Assembly (NCBI GenBank): GCA_021780815.1
Contig: JAJXYC010000013.1
Location: 303,706-367,705, forward strand
Direction of reading: 5' to 3'
DNA: 64,000 bases
From: Bacteroidota bacterium
GTDB taxonomy: Bacteria > Bacteroidota > Ignavibacteria > Kapaibacteriales > UBA2268
Part shown: positions 1 through 8,805 of the stretch, one piece after another
Layout: each line of letters opens with the position of its first letter
Numbering within the stretch: position 1 is the stretch's first letter
Position numbers and translations under genes: made by a program
Notes under the pieces: model-generated
The model's database searches: none
What the model was told of the DNA's origin: nothing
The model's input: the letters and a program-made list of their open reading frames with translations, nothing else

Positions 1-534
1 CTTATGACGGTAATAACTGGATTGATATATCCCCTTGCAATAACCGGATATGCTCAATTGTTCTTTCCCAATAAAGCAAACGGCTCAATGTTATTTATAC
101 ATAACAAAATTGTTGGTTCAGAATTAATAGGACAACAATTCACTAAACCAGAATATTTTTGGGGGCGTCCTTCGGCGATTGGCAATAATCCGATGCCGTC
201 GGGGGGTAGTAATTTGAATCCTGTTGGGGATACTTTGAAAGATCAAATACTTGCAAGAGCAGATACAATCAGGAAATATCACGGAAATATCTCTATTAAT
301 TCAATTCCTAAAGATTTATTATTTGCTTCAGGAAGCGGAGTTGACCCACATATTTCACCTGAAACAGCCTTTTTTCAGGTGGAACGTATAACTAAATACA
401 GACATCTTTCGTTAGAGCAAAAAAATAAACTGAATAAACTTATTCAAACGTTAATAGAACCACCAGATTTTAATATTTTTGGTGAGTATAGAATAAATGT
501 ATTAAAGTTGAATTTGCAATTAGATGGAATTTAA
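1..534 (+). CDS. kdpC: Potassium-transporting ATPase subunit KdpC (5' end outside the window)
   Basis: KdpC is the small membrane-anchored subunit of the KdpFABC high-affinity K+ pump and stabilises ATP use by KdpB. The sequence opens within the N-terminal membrane helix ('GLIYPLAITGYAQ') and contains the family hallmarks 'GSELIGQQFTKPEYFWGRPSA' and 'SGSGVDPHISPETA', then 'FGEYRINVLKLNLQLD' at the C-terminus. The first in-frame ATG is base 4, but the family normally has 10-20 more residues, so the true start is probably just outside the window. The last bases overlap kdpD, so kdpC, kdpD and kdpE form one transcription unit, presumably following kdpA and kdpB upstream. The subunit is intact as far as seen. 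Confidence 0.95.
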   Translation, partial: LMTVITGLIYPLAITGYAQLFFPNKANGSMLFIHNKIVGSELIGQQFTKPEYFWGRPSAIGNNPMPSGGSNLNPVGDTLKDQILARADTIRKYHGNISINSIPKDLLFASGSGVDPHISPETAFFQVERITKYRHLSLEQKNKLNKLIQTLIEPPDFNIFGEYRINVLKLNLQLDGI

Positions 535-3157
535 GATGAAAACACCTGAAGAGATACTCGAAAATATCAATAAAAATGAGGTAAAGAAATCTCGTGGGAA
601 ATTAAAAATCTTTTTTGGGATGTGTGCCGGAGTTGGCAAGACTTATTCTATGTTATTACATGCAAAAGAGCTTTTGAAGAATGGAAATAATGTCTTGGTG
701 GGCTATATTGAAACTCATGGTCGGAAGGAAACATCTGCATTACTTGAAGGTTTGAATATCCTGCCAAGAAAGAAATTAACTTACAAAGGATTTGAATTTG
801 AAGAATTCGATTTAGAAAAAGCTTTAACACTCAAACCAGATTATATTCTTGTTGATGAACTTGCTCATACAAATATTCCGGGTTCAATTCACTCAAAAAG
901 ATACCAAGATGTTCAACAACTTCTTGAAAATGGAATCAATGTTTTGACAACGATTAATATTCAGCATATTGAAAGTCGCAGTAAAACAGTTGAGCAAATT
1001 ACAGGAGTTCCAATACAAGAAACCGTTCCAGATTCTATTATCGAATTGGCTAATGATATAGAAGTAATAGACATTCCGGTTGAGGAGTTATTGAAAAGGC
1101 TTGAAGAAGGAAAAGTTTACGTGCCAGACAAGGCGAAATTAGCTTCACAAAACTTTTTTAAAACCGGGAATATTATTTCTCTAAGAGAAATGGCTTTAAG
1201 ATTTACAGCTGAAAAAGTAGAAGGCGACCTTGTTGATTACATGAGTGAAAGGAATATTGTCGGTCCATGGAAAGCTGGGGATAAGTTAATGGTGGCTGTT
1301 GGTTCAAGTCCTTTTTCGGCTGAACTAATAAGATGGACGCGTAGAATGGCTTATGCTTTGAAATCCCAATGGTACGCAGTATATATAAAAACAAATATTC
1401 AGGAAAGTGATAAGTCAATATCACAATTAGAAAAAAATCTAAGACTTGCCAAAGAACTTGGTGCAGAAGTGATTACATCAACAGATACTGACCTTGTTGA
1501 AGGTTTATTACAAATAGCCAGAAGGCATAATGTAACACAGATAATAATTGGAAAACCTGCTAAATACAATTTTTTGAATTTCATAAAACGGGACAATTAC
1601 GTTGACAGATTGATACAAGAAAGTGGCGAGATTGACATCTATATTGTAAGACCACAACAAGTAAATAAAAAAGTAAAGAAACATAAAATAGTAAATTTTA
1701 CATCTCCATTACGAGAATACTTGATTTCAGCAACAAGTGTTGTTGTTCTATCTTTAATATGTTTCCCATTCAGAGAGTACATAGGCTATCAGTCGGTTGG
1801 TCTTATTTTGCTTTTTAACCTTTTGATAATGCCATTTTATGTTGGAAAGGGAGCCATTCTGTTTTCGGCACTTTTGAATGCACTAATTTGGAATTTCTTT
1901 TTCATCCCTCCAATTTTTACTTTTGAAATTGGCAAACTGCATGATGTTTTGACTTTATTGCTTAATTTAGTTATTGCTATAACATCTGGTCTATTTGCTA
2001 CAAGAATAAGAAAACAGCAAAGATTAGTTCAGCAAAGAGAAAAGAGTACAGTTGCATTACTTAACTTCACCAAAGAATTGTCAAATATCAAAAGCAAATA
2101 TGATGCAATTTCAACCACATTAAAACATATTGATTTGAATTTCAAAGTAAATGCAATATTTATTGATGAAAATGCTGAACATCAAATAAGTTCTCGTGAC
2201 CTTTTCTCCTTTGAACCAAAAGAAATAAGTATTGCTAAATGGTCTTTGGAACAAAATGCCATAGCTGGGAAATTTACTAACAATTTACCAGATGCGATTG
2301 GTCAATATTTTCCAGTTATAACAAACAGAAAGAAAATAGGTATAATTTGTCTTTTACTTAATCAAAAACTATCAATAGAAGAAGAGAATCTTATAAATAA
2401 CATAATAACTCAATTAGCAGGTGTTTATGAAAATGAAGAAACAGCAGAACAGATGAAACAAATACTTATTGAAACTGAATCGAAAAAGCTTTATGACACA
2501 TTATTAGATTCTATATCACATGAGTTCAGAACACCAATTGCAGTAATTTCAGGTTCAGCAACAAGCCTGCTTGAAAACAATATTACAGACAAACCGGAAT
2601 TAGTAAGAAATTTTGCTGATGAAATTTATTTGGCATCAAAGAGATTAAATATACTTGTTGAAAATTTACTTGATATAACGAGGTTAGAATCAGGCAAGCT
2701 GAAGTTGAATAAAGATTTTTATAATATAAATGAAGTAATAGCTGAAGCACTTATACAACTTAAAGATGTCAGACAAAATCATAAACTTATTATGGATTTA
2801 AAAGCAATAAATCCAACTTCAATGATAGATTATGGTTTTATCAGTCAGGCGTTATTTAACATATTGCACAATGCTTTTATCTATACTCAGGAAGGTACAA
2901 CAATTACTATCAAATCTGAAATATTAGATAAAAATATTAAAATTTCTATTTCTGACAATGGGGAAGGTTTAGATAAAGAAAGTATAAACAGACTTTTTGA
3001 AAAATTTTATAGACCACCGGGAACTAAAGCAGGTGGGACAGGTTTGGGGCTTTCTATTGCAAAAGGTTTTATCGAAGCTAATGGGGGTACTGTTTCGGTA
3101 AGAAGTAATGAACCGAATGGCTTGATTTTTGATATAGTTTTACCCTTATATGAGTAA
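524..3157 (+). CDS. kdpD: Sensor histidine kinase KdpD
   Basis: KdpD is the membrane histidine kinase that senses K+ limitation or osmotic stress and phosphorylates KdpE to switch on kdpFABC. All parts are visible: an N-terminal KdpD domain with a Walker A-like 'GMCAGVGKTYSM' (about residues 33-44), a universal-stress-like domain (about 250-375), four hydrophobic helices (about 395-495), a GAF-like linker, the H box 'SISHEFRTP' with the phosphoacceptor near H666, and N, G1, F and G2 boxes ('NILHNAF', 'ISDNGEGL', 'FEKFYR', 'GGTGLGLSIAKGF'). The ATG at 524 overlaps kdpC by 11 bp. A second ATG at 536 follows the kdpC stop by one base and is an equally plausible start. At 877 aa it is of normal length. 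Confidence 0.96.
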   Translation: MEFKMKTPEEILENINKNEVKKSRGKLKIFFGMCAGVGKTYSMLLHAKELLKNGNNVLVGYIETHGRKETSALLEGLNILPRKKLTYKGFEFEEFDLEKALTLKPDYILVDELAHTNIPGSIHSKRYQDVQQLLENGINVLTTINIQHIESRSKTVEQITGVPIQETVPDSIIELANDIEVIDIPVEELLKRLEEGKVYVPDKAKLASQNFFKTGNIISLREMALRFTAEKVEGDLVDYMSERNIVGPWKAGDKLMVAVGSSPFSAELIRWTRRMAYALKSQWYAVYIKTNIQESDKSISQLEKNLRLAKELGAEVITSTDTDLVEGLLQIARRHNVTQIIIGKPAKYNFLNFIKRDNYVDRLIQESGEIDIYIVRPQQVNKKVKKHKIVNFTSPLREYLISATSVVVLSLICFPFREYIGYQSVGLILLFNLLIMPFYVGKGAILFSALLNALIWNFFFIPPIFTFEIGKLHDVLTLLLNLVIAITSGLFATRIRKQQRLVQQREKSTVALLNFTKELSNIKSKYDAISTTLKHIDLNFKVNAIFIDENAEHQISSRDLFSFEPKEISIAKWSLEQNAIAGKFTNNLPDAIGQYFPVITNRKKIGIICLLLNQKLSIEEENLINNIITQLAGVYENEETAEQMKQILIETESKKLYDTLLDSISHEFRTPIAVISGSATSLLENNITDKPELVRNFADEIYLASKRLNILVENLLDITRLESGKLKLNKDFYNINEVIAEALIQLKDVRQNHKLIMDLKAINPTSMIDYGFISQALFNILHNAFIYTQEGTTITIKSEILDKNIKISISDNGEGLDKESINRLFEKFYRPPGTKAGGTGLGLSIAKGFIEANGGTVSVRSNEPNGLIFDIVLPLYE

Positions 3158-3845
3158 TAAAACTAAAATATTGGTGATAGATGACGAGCCTCAAATAAGG
3201 AATCTTCTGAAACTGACTTTAGAAGCAAACAATTTTGAGATTGTTACTACTGACACCGGAAAAAGCGGTGTTCAATTGGCTGCTTCATTGAAACCCGAAC
3301 TTATTCTATTGGACTTGAATTTACCTGATGAAGATGGATTGAGTGTTTTAAAGCAAATAAGAGAATGGAGTTCGGTACAAGTTATTATTCTTTCTGTAAG
3401 AAATTCTGAAACTGATAAGATTCATTTACTTGATTCAGGTGCTGATGACTACATCACTAAACCATTTCATTCAGGTGAACTGTTAGCACGAATACGAGTG
3501 GCATTAAGGCATAAGGAAGTGGTGCAAGACATGCCAGTTCAAACTATCGGGGAACTTGAAATAAATTATACTTCCAGAACTGTAAAAAAGTGTGGTAGGC
3601 TTATAAATCTCACATCAACAGAATATGCAATACTGAAACTTCTTTCAACTAACTCAGATAAAGTCCTTACTCACAAGCAAATCCTTGAAAGTATATGGGG
3701 AAACCCATTTTCTGATGAAACTCAATACATCAGAGTTTTCATCGGTCAAATCAGAAAGAAGATTGAAGATGACCCTGCAAAACCAATATATTTAAAAACA
3801 ATCACAGGGGTTGGATACTTGCTTTCATTAGAAAGTGGTAAGTAG
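3150..3845 (+). CDS. kdpE: Response regulator KdpE (OmpR family)
   Basis: This is the transcriptional regulator partner of KdpD. The N-terminal receiver domain shows the acidic pair 'VIDDEP', the phosphoacceptor Asp near residue 55 ('LILLDLNLPDEDG') and the conserved Lys ('DDYITKPF'). The C-terminal winged helix carries 'LTSTEYAILKLLSTN' and 'VFIGQIRKKIEDDP', typical of OmpR/PhoB regulators. It starts inside the end of kdpD (8-bp overlap), which implies translational coupling. Its 3' end abuts, and slightly overlaps, a decayed hsdM fragment on the other strand, so the DNA beyond the kdp operon has been rearranged. Confidence 0.95.
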   Translation: MSNKTKILVIDDEPQIRNLLKLTLEANNFEIVTTDTGKSGVQLAASLKPELILLDLNLPDEDGLSVLKQIREWSSVQVIILSVRNSETDKIHLLDSGADDYITKPFHSGELLARIRVALRHKEVVQDMPVQTIGELEINYTSRTVKKCGRLINLTSTEYAILKLLSTNSDKVLTHKQILESIWGNPFSDETQYIRVFIGQIRKKIEDDPAKPIYLKTITGVGYLLSLESGK

Positions 3846-4383
3846 AATCATTAATTTCCTGTCCAAATAATCCAATCTTGACTTTTGGATTAAATTCGCT
3901 TATTTTTTCTTTTGCAACAGTGAGCATCCCTCCGGTACCACAGGCAGGGGTCATAGACAGTAGTAATTTTGACTTTCTTTAAAAGATTATCTTTATCTTT
4001 TGAAATTAGCAAATTCACCATTAAATGAATAATCTCACGAGGGGTGAAGTGTTCTCAGGGATTTTCATTCGTTGATTCGCTGAATTTTCTTATCAGTTCC
4101 TCAAAAACATAACCCATATCATAATCTGTTACCTTATCAGTGTGAAAGTCTATGGTAGATTCAGAAAATTTTTTAGTAGTTAAGTAAAGTAAATTTTTTT
4201 CGACAATGTTTTGAATTTCAATTCTAAACTTAAATTTGTCAATTATTTTCTGTATGTTTTCAGAAAAACCATTTAAATATGAAATGAAATTTGATTTAAT
4301 GCTTGAAGGATTGTCAAGTAATTTTTTTATCGAGAAATTAGAGTCGTTATAGAATTTCACACCATAAATGTCCCACGAAAATC
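3841..4383 (-). pseudogene. Decayed fragment of type I restriction enzyme M subunit (HsdM)
   Basis: Reading leftward, the 101-aa ORF at 4055-4360 matches the N-terminal helical region of HsdM ('FYNDSNFSIKKLLDNPSS', 'DYDMGYVFEELIRKFSEST'). An in-frame TGA then follows 'STNENP', after which the frame continues with 'EHFTPREIIHLMVNLLISK', the usual next HsdM segment. A one-base insertion then breaks the SAM-binding motif: 'DPACGTGGMLTVAKEKI' is readable only after shifting frame. The fragment ends at 'GLFGQEIN', abutting kdpE. The true N-terminus and the whole NPPY half are missing. The gene thus carries a nonsense codon, a frameshift and truncation at both ends. It sits about 30-50 bases from a tRNA, a common insertion site for such loci. 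Frames were read by eye. Confidence 0.85.
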
Positions 4384-4411
4384 TAATTATCTTTATTTTT
4401 CAACTATTTAG

Positions 4412-4485
4412 TACCGAGGGAGGGATTTGAACCCCCGACACATGGATTATGATTCCATTGCTCTAACCAACTGAGCTACCCCGGC
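4412..4485 (-). tRNA. tRNA with CAU anticodon, probably elongator tRNA-Met
   Basis: The leftward strand folds as a 74-nt cloverleaf. The acceptor is GCCGGGG with CCTCGGT plus discriminator A, the D arm is GCTC..GAGC, the anticodon stem is ATGGA/TCCAT around ATCATAA (anticodon CAT), and the T arm is GGGGG TTCAAAT CCCTC. CCA is not encoded. It lacks the initiator features (three G-C pairs in the anticodon stem, 1:72 mismatch). Compared with the other CAU tRNA in this window it lacks the C4-G69/C5-G68 pairs associated with lysidine modification, so elongator Met is the better guess. Confidence 0.9.
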
Positions 4486-4538
4486 GTATTGAATTCCAAA
4501 TTTTAAGAACTTATAAGAAATACAAAATTACGAAAAAA

Positions 4539-5132
4539 TTATGAACTTTCCAAAATTTTCTTAATTTCATCTCTCAATTTTGCTGCGGCTTCATAATTTT
4601 CATCTTTTATAGCTTTATCTAATTGAGATTGCAGTACATCTAATCTCTTGTTACCACTGGAATGAACAGGTTGTTGTTCTGCTTTAGGAACTGGTTGTTG
4701 AAAATTTTGAAATGTGCCTTCTGGTTCATTTTGAATAGGAGTAACGCCTGCTTCTTCCATAATTTCCGCATTAACAAAAATTGGAGTGTTTGTACGAACA
4801 GCAATTGCAATTGCATCACTTGGTCTGCAATCAATTTGAATGCCTTCGTTTTCAAAAATTAATTTTGCATGAAATGTACCTTCATCGAGATTGTCAATAA
4901 AAACTTCATTCAATTGGTATCCAAACGTATCAAATATAATTTTAAATAAATCATGAGTAAGTGGTCTTGGGGGTTCTACTCCTTCTAATTCAAAGGCAAT
5001 AGATTGTGCTTCAAAAGCACCAATAATAATTGGTAAGCGATTATTGCCTTCTAATTCTTTTAAAATTAAAGCAAATGCATTATTACCGGGTGTTGCAGAT
5101 ATTCCTAATATTACTACTTGTACTTTATCCAT
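4539..5132 (-). CDS. Bifunctional nuclease family protein (DUF151) with C-terminal UVR motif
   Basis: The N-terminal ~135 residues form a DUF151/BFN domain: 'LPIIIGAFEAQSIAFELEG', 'RPLTHDLFKIIFDTFG', 'IDCRPSDAIAIAVRTNTPIF'. Plant and bacterial members have reported RNase/DNase activity, and the fold is common in Bacteroidota. After a Gln/Pro-rich linker the last ~32 residues form a UVR helix pair ('LQSQLDKAIKDENYEAAAKLRDEIKK') like those that UvrB and UvrC use for contact. This suggests a role near DNA repair or stress, which is inference. At 197 aa it is normal for the two-domain form. It stands alone, leftward, with about 125 bp of AT-rich leader. Confidence 0.88.
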   Translation of the reverse strand: MDKVQVVILGISATPGNNAFALILKELEGNNRLPIIIGAFEAQSIAFELEGVEPPRPLTHDLFKIIFDTFGYQLNEVFIDNLDEGTFHAKLIFENEGIQIDCRPSDAIAIAVRTNTPIFVNAEIMEEAGVTPIQNEPEGTFQNFQQPVPKAEQQPVHSSGNKRLDVLQSQLDKAIKDENYEAAAKLRDEIKKILESS

Positions 5133-5258
5133 TTCTTTCTTTCTTTTTTCTTTTAGACGTTTTAAAACAAATTTTAAGATATTTAATAAATTAATTTGTT
5201 TATGTTAAAATTTAAATAAAATTGTTTGGTTTTATCCGATTATAAGGTAAATAAAAAT

Positions 5259-6569
5259 TTAACTTATAATGCCTCTTCGTTTTAATTTATGTAATATTCT
5301 TCTAACGATTATTTTGCTTGAACCGGCAGATTGGAAGATATAATCCTTTGCTTTTATTCCTGTTTCTAATCTTAATGAAGTGTTAATACACATTTGTTTT
5401 ATCCATCTTTCCAAATTGTTTGCATTTTTAACAGATGCTAGAACGCTCATTTGTTTTAAAATTTGAGCATCAGTGGATTTAGTAAGATTTGGACCAGTTG
5501 CAATTGGTAAACCATAGCCTGCCGCTTCAGTAACACTATGAACCCCTTCGCCGAAGGCACCGCCTATATATGCAAAATTACCAACACCATATAGCCTCAA
5601 CAAATAACCTATTGAATCAACTACTATGTCGCTATCTTTGATTTGTTCAGATAATATATGGCAACTTTGTGTTTTTAAATGACTTGCAAGTTTGCTAAAA
5701 AGGACGTAATTACCTAATTTATTAGTTAATCGTTCAATATTTTCTTTTGTTGGTTCATGGAGGACGTAAATTGTTCTCAATTTGACATTTAAATCCTTTT
5801 TTACTTTTTGAATTGCAGGAATAAGAATGTCTTCGTCTTGCTCCCAGATACTTCCTGCTACTAAAATTAATTCATTTTCATCAAATAATAATTTAGGAAT
5901 TATTGGAAAATTTCCTGATTCTTTTACAAATTTACAAATTCTATCAAAGCGTGTATCAGAAAGTGTATGGACATTGTATCGCAAGCCTAGCTTAACAAAA
6001 TAATTTGAGTGACTTTCACCAATTGTAAAGATTCTATTGAATAAGTGCATATTTGATTTAATGAATCTACGTGCAATAAAAGAATGTGCAAAAAATTTGT
6101 TTGAAGGTTTGGTAGCATTTATTAAATAAATAGGAATATGTTGAGCTTTTAGTTCAAGGAGATGATTTCTCCAAATTTCATAACGGACAAAAACAGCAAA
6201 ATTGGGGCGGATTAAATTGATGAATTGCTTTGCCCATTGTTTTTTATCAAGCGGGATATAGCAAATTCTATCTATTAATTTATAATTTTGTTGCGAATTA
6301 AATCCAGAAGGTGAGAAAAAAGAAGCAATGATAAAAATATCGGGCAATTCTTTTTTTAATAGTTCAATTACAGGCTTTGCTTGCTCAAATTCACCCATAG
6401 AAGCCGCATGGAACCAAATTCGTATTTTATTATCGGGTAAATCTTTTAAATTTTCCCAAGATTTAAATACGTTTGATTCTCTTATCAATAATTTTTTGTT
6501 ATATTTTTTTAAATATTTTACAAAAAGAAGAGCTATTGGTAAAAATATATAATTATAAAAAAAGTCCAT
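5259..6569 (-). CDS. waaA: 3-deoxy-D-manno-octulosonic-acid (Kdo) transferase
   Basis: WaaA (KdtA) adds Kdo from CMP-Kdo to lipid A precursor at the inner membrane, so the organism makes lipopolysaccharide. GT30 signatures are present: 'AASMGEFEQAKPVIELLK' with the catalytic-base Glu, 'SFFSPSG', 'RYEIWRNHL' (usual family Trp/Glu region), 'AGSIWEQDED' and the nucleotide-binding 'GGAFGEGVHSVTEAAGYGLPI'. The N-terminus has one hydrophobic stretch (about residues 5-20) fitting the membrane anchor. The 436-aa length is standard. It lies 13 bp downstream of the enoyl-CoA hydratase gene on the same strand, so the two may be co-transcribed. Confidence 0.95.
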   Translation of the reverse strand: MDFFYNYIFLPIALLFVKYLKKYNKKLLIRESNVFKSWENLKDLPDNKIRIWFHAASMGEFEQAKPVIELLKKELPDIFIIASFFSPSGFNSQQNYKLIDRICYIPLDKKQWAKQFINLIRPNFAVFVRYEIWRNHLLELKAQHIPIYLINATKPSNKFFAHSFIARRFIKSNMHLFNRIFTIGESHSNYFVKLGLRYNVHTLSDTRFDRICKFVKESGNFPIIPKLLFDENELILVAGSIWEQDEDILIPAIQKVKKDLNVKLRTIYVLHEPTKENIERLTNKLGNYVLFSKLASHLKTQSCHILSEQIKDSDIVVDSIGYLLRLYGVGNFAYIGGAFGEGVHSVTEAAGYGLPIATGPNLTKSTDAQILKQMSVLASVKNANNLERWIKQMCINTSLRLETGIKAKDYIFQSAGSSKIIVRRILHKLKRRGIIS

Positions 6570-6582
6570 TAAAACAATTCAA

Positions 6583-7365
6583 TTATTTGCCGCAGAAATT
6601 AGGATTACGTTTTTCTAAAAATGCTAATGTTCCTTCTTGAAAATCCTGTGTTCCACAGATATCGCCAAAACGGGAAGATTCATAGGTAAGACCTTCTTGT
6701 AAATCTAAATTTTGACTTGCATTAACGCATTCAACAGCGGCAGAAACAGCAAGAGGTGCTTTTGTTAGAACGAGTTCAACAAATTCAATAGTTTTTGGTA
6801 GTAATTCTTCATTTGGAAAAACATTATTTACTAGACCAATTGACTTTGCGTATTGTGCATCAATAGTTTTTGCAGAAATTATTAATTCAAGAGCTTTTGC
6901 TTTACCAACAATTTTTGGTAACCTTTGTGTAGCGCCATAACCGGGTATAATGCCAAGATTTACCTCTGGTTGTCCCATTTTAGCTTTTTCACTTGCGAAG
7001 CGAATATGACAAGATAAAGCAAGCTCCAAACCACCACCAAGTGCAAACCCATTTATTGCTGCAATTACAGGAATTCGTAATTGTTCCAAACGTAACATAA
7101 CTTTTGAGCCAAATTCTGAAAATTGCTTTCCTGAACGCACATTTGAGGAATTGAGCTCTTTAATATCGGCGCCTGCGGCGAAAGCTTTATCGCCACTTCC
7201 CGTTAATATTAAAGCATTTATGTTTTCGTCAAGTTCTATTTCTTTAATCAAAGTATCAAGCTCCGTAAATAATTGAAAATTAAGAGCATTTAACTTATCA
7301 GGGCGATTTAAAGTAATTATTCCATAATTACTTCTTTTTTCAAATATTATTGTTTGATAGTCCAT
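6583..7365 (-). CDS. Enoyl-CoA hydratase/isomerase family protein (crotonase fold)
   Basis: A crotonase-superfamily enzyme of 260 aa, the usual size. The oxyanion-hole motif is 'AFAAGADIKEL'. Both catalytic glutamates of classical enoyl-CoA hydratases are in place, in 'GGGLELALSC' and 'MGQPEVNLGIIPGYGATQRL'. Hydration of crotonyl/3-enoyl-CoA in fatty-acid, butyrate or amino-acid degradation is the likely reaction, but crotonases with other substrates share these motifs. It is divergent from the glycosidase at 7415 (about 50-bp intergenic, with a TAATTTTG box facing leftward) and is followed by waaA. Confidence 0.9.
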   Translation of the reverse strand: MDYQTIIFEKRSNYGIITLNRPDKLNALNFQLFTELDTLIKEIELDENINALILTGSGDKAFAAGADIKELNSSNVRSGKQFSEFGSKVMLRLEQLRIPVIAAINGFALGGGLELALSCHIRFASEKAKMGQPEVNLGIIPGYGATQRLPKIVGKAKALELIISAKTIDAQYAKSIGLVNNVFPNEELLPKTIEFVELVLTKAPLAVSAAVECVNASQNLDLQEGLTYESSRFGDICGTQDFQEGTLAFLEKRNPNFCGK

Positions 7366-7414
7366 TTATTTTTTCTTATTAATTTTACAAAAAACAAAAT
7401 TACAAAATTTGAAA

Positions 7415-8803
7415 ATGCAATATAAAGAAAAATTTAATTTTACTGCCAAGTTTTTATTAATTATTTTTTTTTCGTTTTTAATAATAACAAATAATTCAGA
7501 AGCAAAACATAAGAAGAAAAAGAAAAGACATAAAATTGTCAGGATTGTAAATATTAATATTAAAAAATCTCAATTGCTCAAAGAACAACAAATTGCAGAT
7601 GGGCTTGAATATAAACAAATCTTAATGGGAAATGGGAAGTGTTGGTTTAACGTGCATATTGCAGAGTTTGATTTACATAATTCCAAATTAAAATTGTTTA
7701 TATCAAAGGCGGGTGAAAACATTAACGATTTAGAAAGCTTGCCTACTTATGTCAATGATTACAATTCAACACATCAAGACAGCATCTTAATAAGTGTTAA
7801 TGGGAATTTTTGGCGGGCATATTCTAACAGCCCAATTGGTCCAACAATCATAGATGGTGAAGTTCTCGAAATAAATAAGCATAAAAATTGGAGCAGTTTT
7901 TTTGTTGATTCCGCCGATGTTCCATTTATTGATAATTTTGGCATTTCAGGGTCGTTTGTTTTAAATAATAGAAAATACAATATTAATTTTATTGATAAAA
8001 GATATGATTCATCAGGGATTAGTTATTATAATCATTTTGCTGGCGATACAATTCCCTTTATTCGTACAACGGCAACAGCAAGAGCATTAGAATCAGCATA
8101 TAATCAATGGCAAATAGAACTTTCAGATATGGGCGAAGATTCCACTGAAAATCCCTTTGATACAGTTTCTTTTATGAATACATTTAAAGCAAGTGAAAGG
8201 GAAAAATCAATCGAACAAAATCTTCCAAAAGTTCTCGTGAAATTGTTAGAACCACAGGCGATTAATAAAACGTTTTGTGGAATTGTTTCTAAAATAAAAC
8301 ATTCAGCAATTGAATGTCCTAAAAACTGTGTGGTAGTATCATTTGGTAAAGATTTACCTGATGATGTATTGCCAAAAATCAATGATACGTTGAAATTTAC
8401 TTTTGAAACGAATTCTGAACAAGACCATCGCTTTGTTTTGGGTGTGTCAGGTACGCCGAGAATTGTTCGTAAAGGTAATGCAAAACAAGAGGCAAAAGAA
8501 GAAGGAAACTTCGGAAAAAGATTTATATATTATCAATTACCCAGAACACTCTTAGGTTATAATGCAAATAAAACAAAGATGTATTTTATTACTATCGAAG
8601 GGACAAATTCAAAATTAAAGCAATATGGAGCTAATTTGAACGATTTATCAAAAATAGCAAAGTATTTGAAACTTTATGATGCGATGAATCTAGATGGCGG
8701 CGGTTCTTCAACTTTTATTTTTGAAGGGAAAAATTTAATGCGTAAATATGACCCAACTTCGTCAAGAAAAATTTCTATAATAGTTGGAGTTAAGAAAAAG
8801 TAA
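7415..8803 (+). CDS. Secreted phosphodiester glycosidase (NAGPA domain) protein
   Basis: An N-terminal signal/anchor ('FLLIIFFSFLIITNNSEA') is followed by a Lys-rich stretch. The catalytic NAGPA domain shows 'ILISVNGNFWR', 'GPTIIDGEVLEI' and, near the C-terminus, 'AMNLDGGGSSTFIF', the DGGGSS motif of phosphodiester glycosidases. Bacterial relatives are thought to act on sugar-phosphate linkages in envelope polymers; the substrate here is unknown. A non-catalytic insert of about 150 residues separates the two halves. The ORF track starts at a TTG (7409), but the ATG at 7415 is preferred. It is convergent with the NamZ-like gene, leaving two bases between stops. Confidence 0.85.
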   Translation: MQYKEKFNFTAKFLLIIFFSFLIITNNSEAKHKKKKKRHKIVRIVNINIKKSQLLKEQQIADGLEYKQILMGNGKCWFNVHIAEFDLHNSKLKLFISKAGENINDLESLPTYVNDYNSTHQDSILISVNGNFWRAYSNSPIGPTIIDGEVLEINKHKNWSSFFVDSADVPFIDNFGISGSFVLNNRKYNINFIDKRYDSSGISYYNHFAGDTIPFIRTTATARALESAYNQWQIELSDMGEDSTENPFDTVSFMNTFKASEREKSIEQNLPKVLVKLLEPQAINKTFCGIVSKIKHSAIECPKNCVVVSFGKDLPDDVLPKINDTLKFTFETNSEQDHRFVLGVSGTPRIVRKGNAKQEAKEEGNFGKRFIYYQLPRTLLGYNANKTKMYFITIEGTNSKLKQYGANLNDLSKIAKYLKLYDAMNLDGGGSSTFIFEGKNLMRKYDPTSSRKISIIVGVKKK

Positions 8804-8805
8804 TT

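Noticed and set aside
4055-4360. 101-aa hypothetical protein
   Set aside because: It is the N-terminal part of a broken hsdM; the homologous sequence continues after the stop codon.
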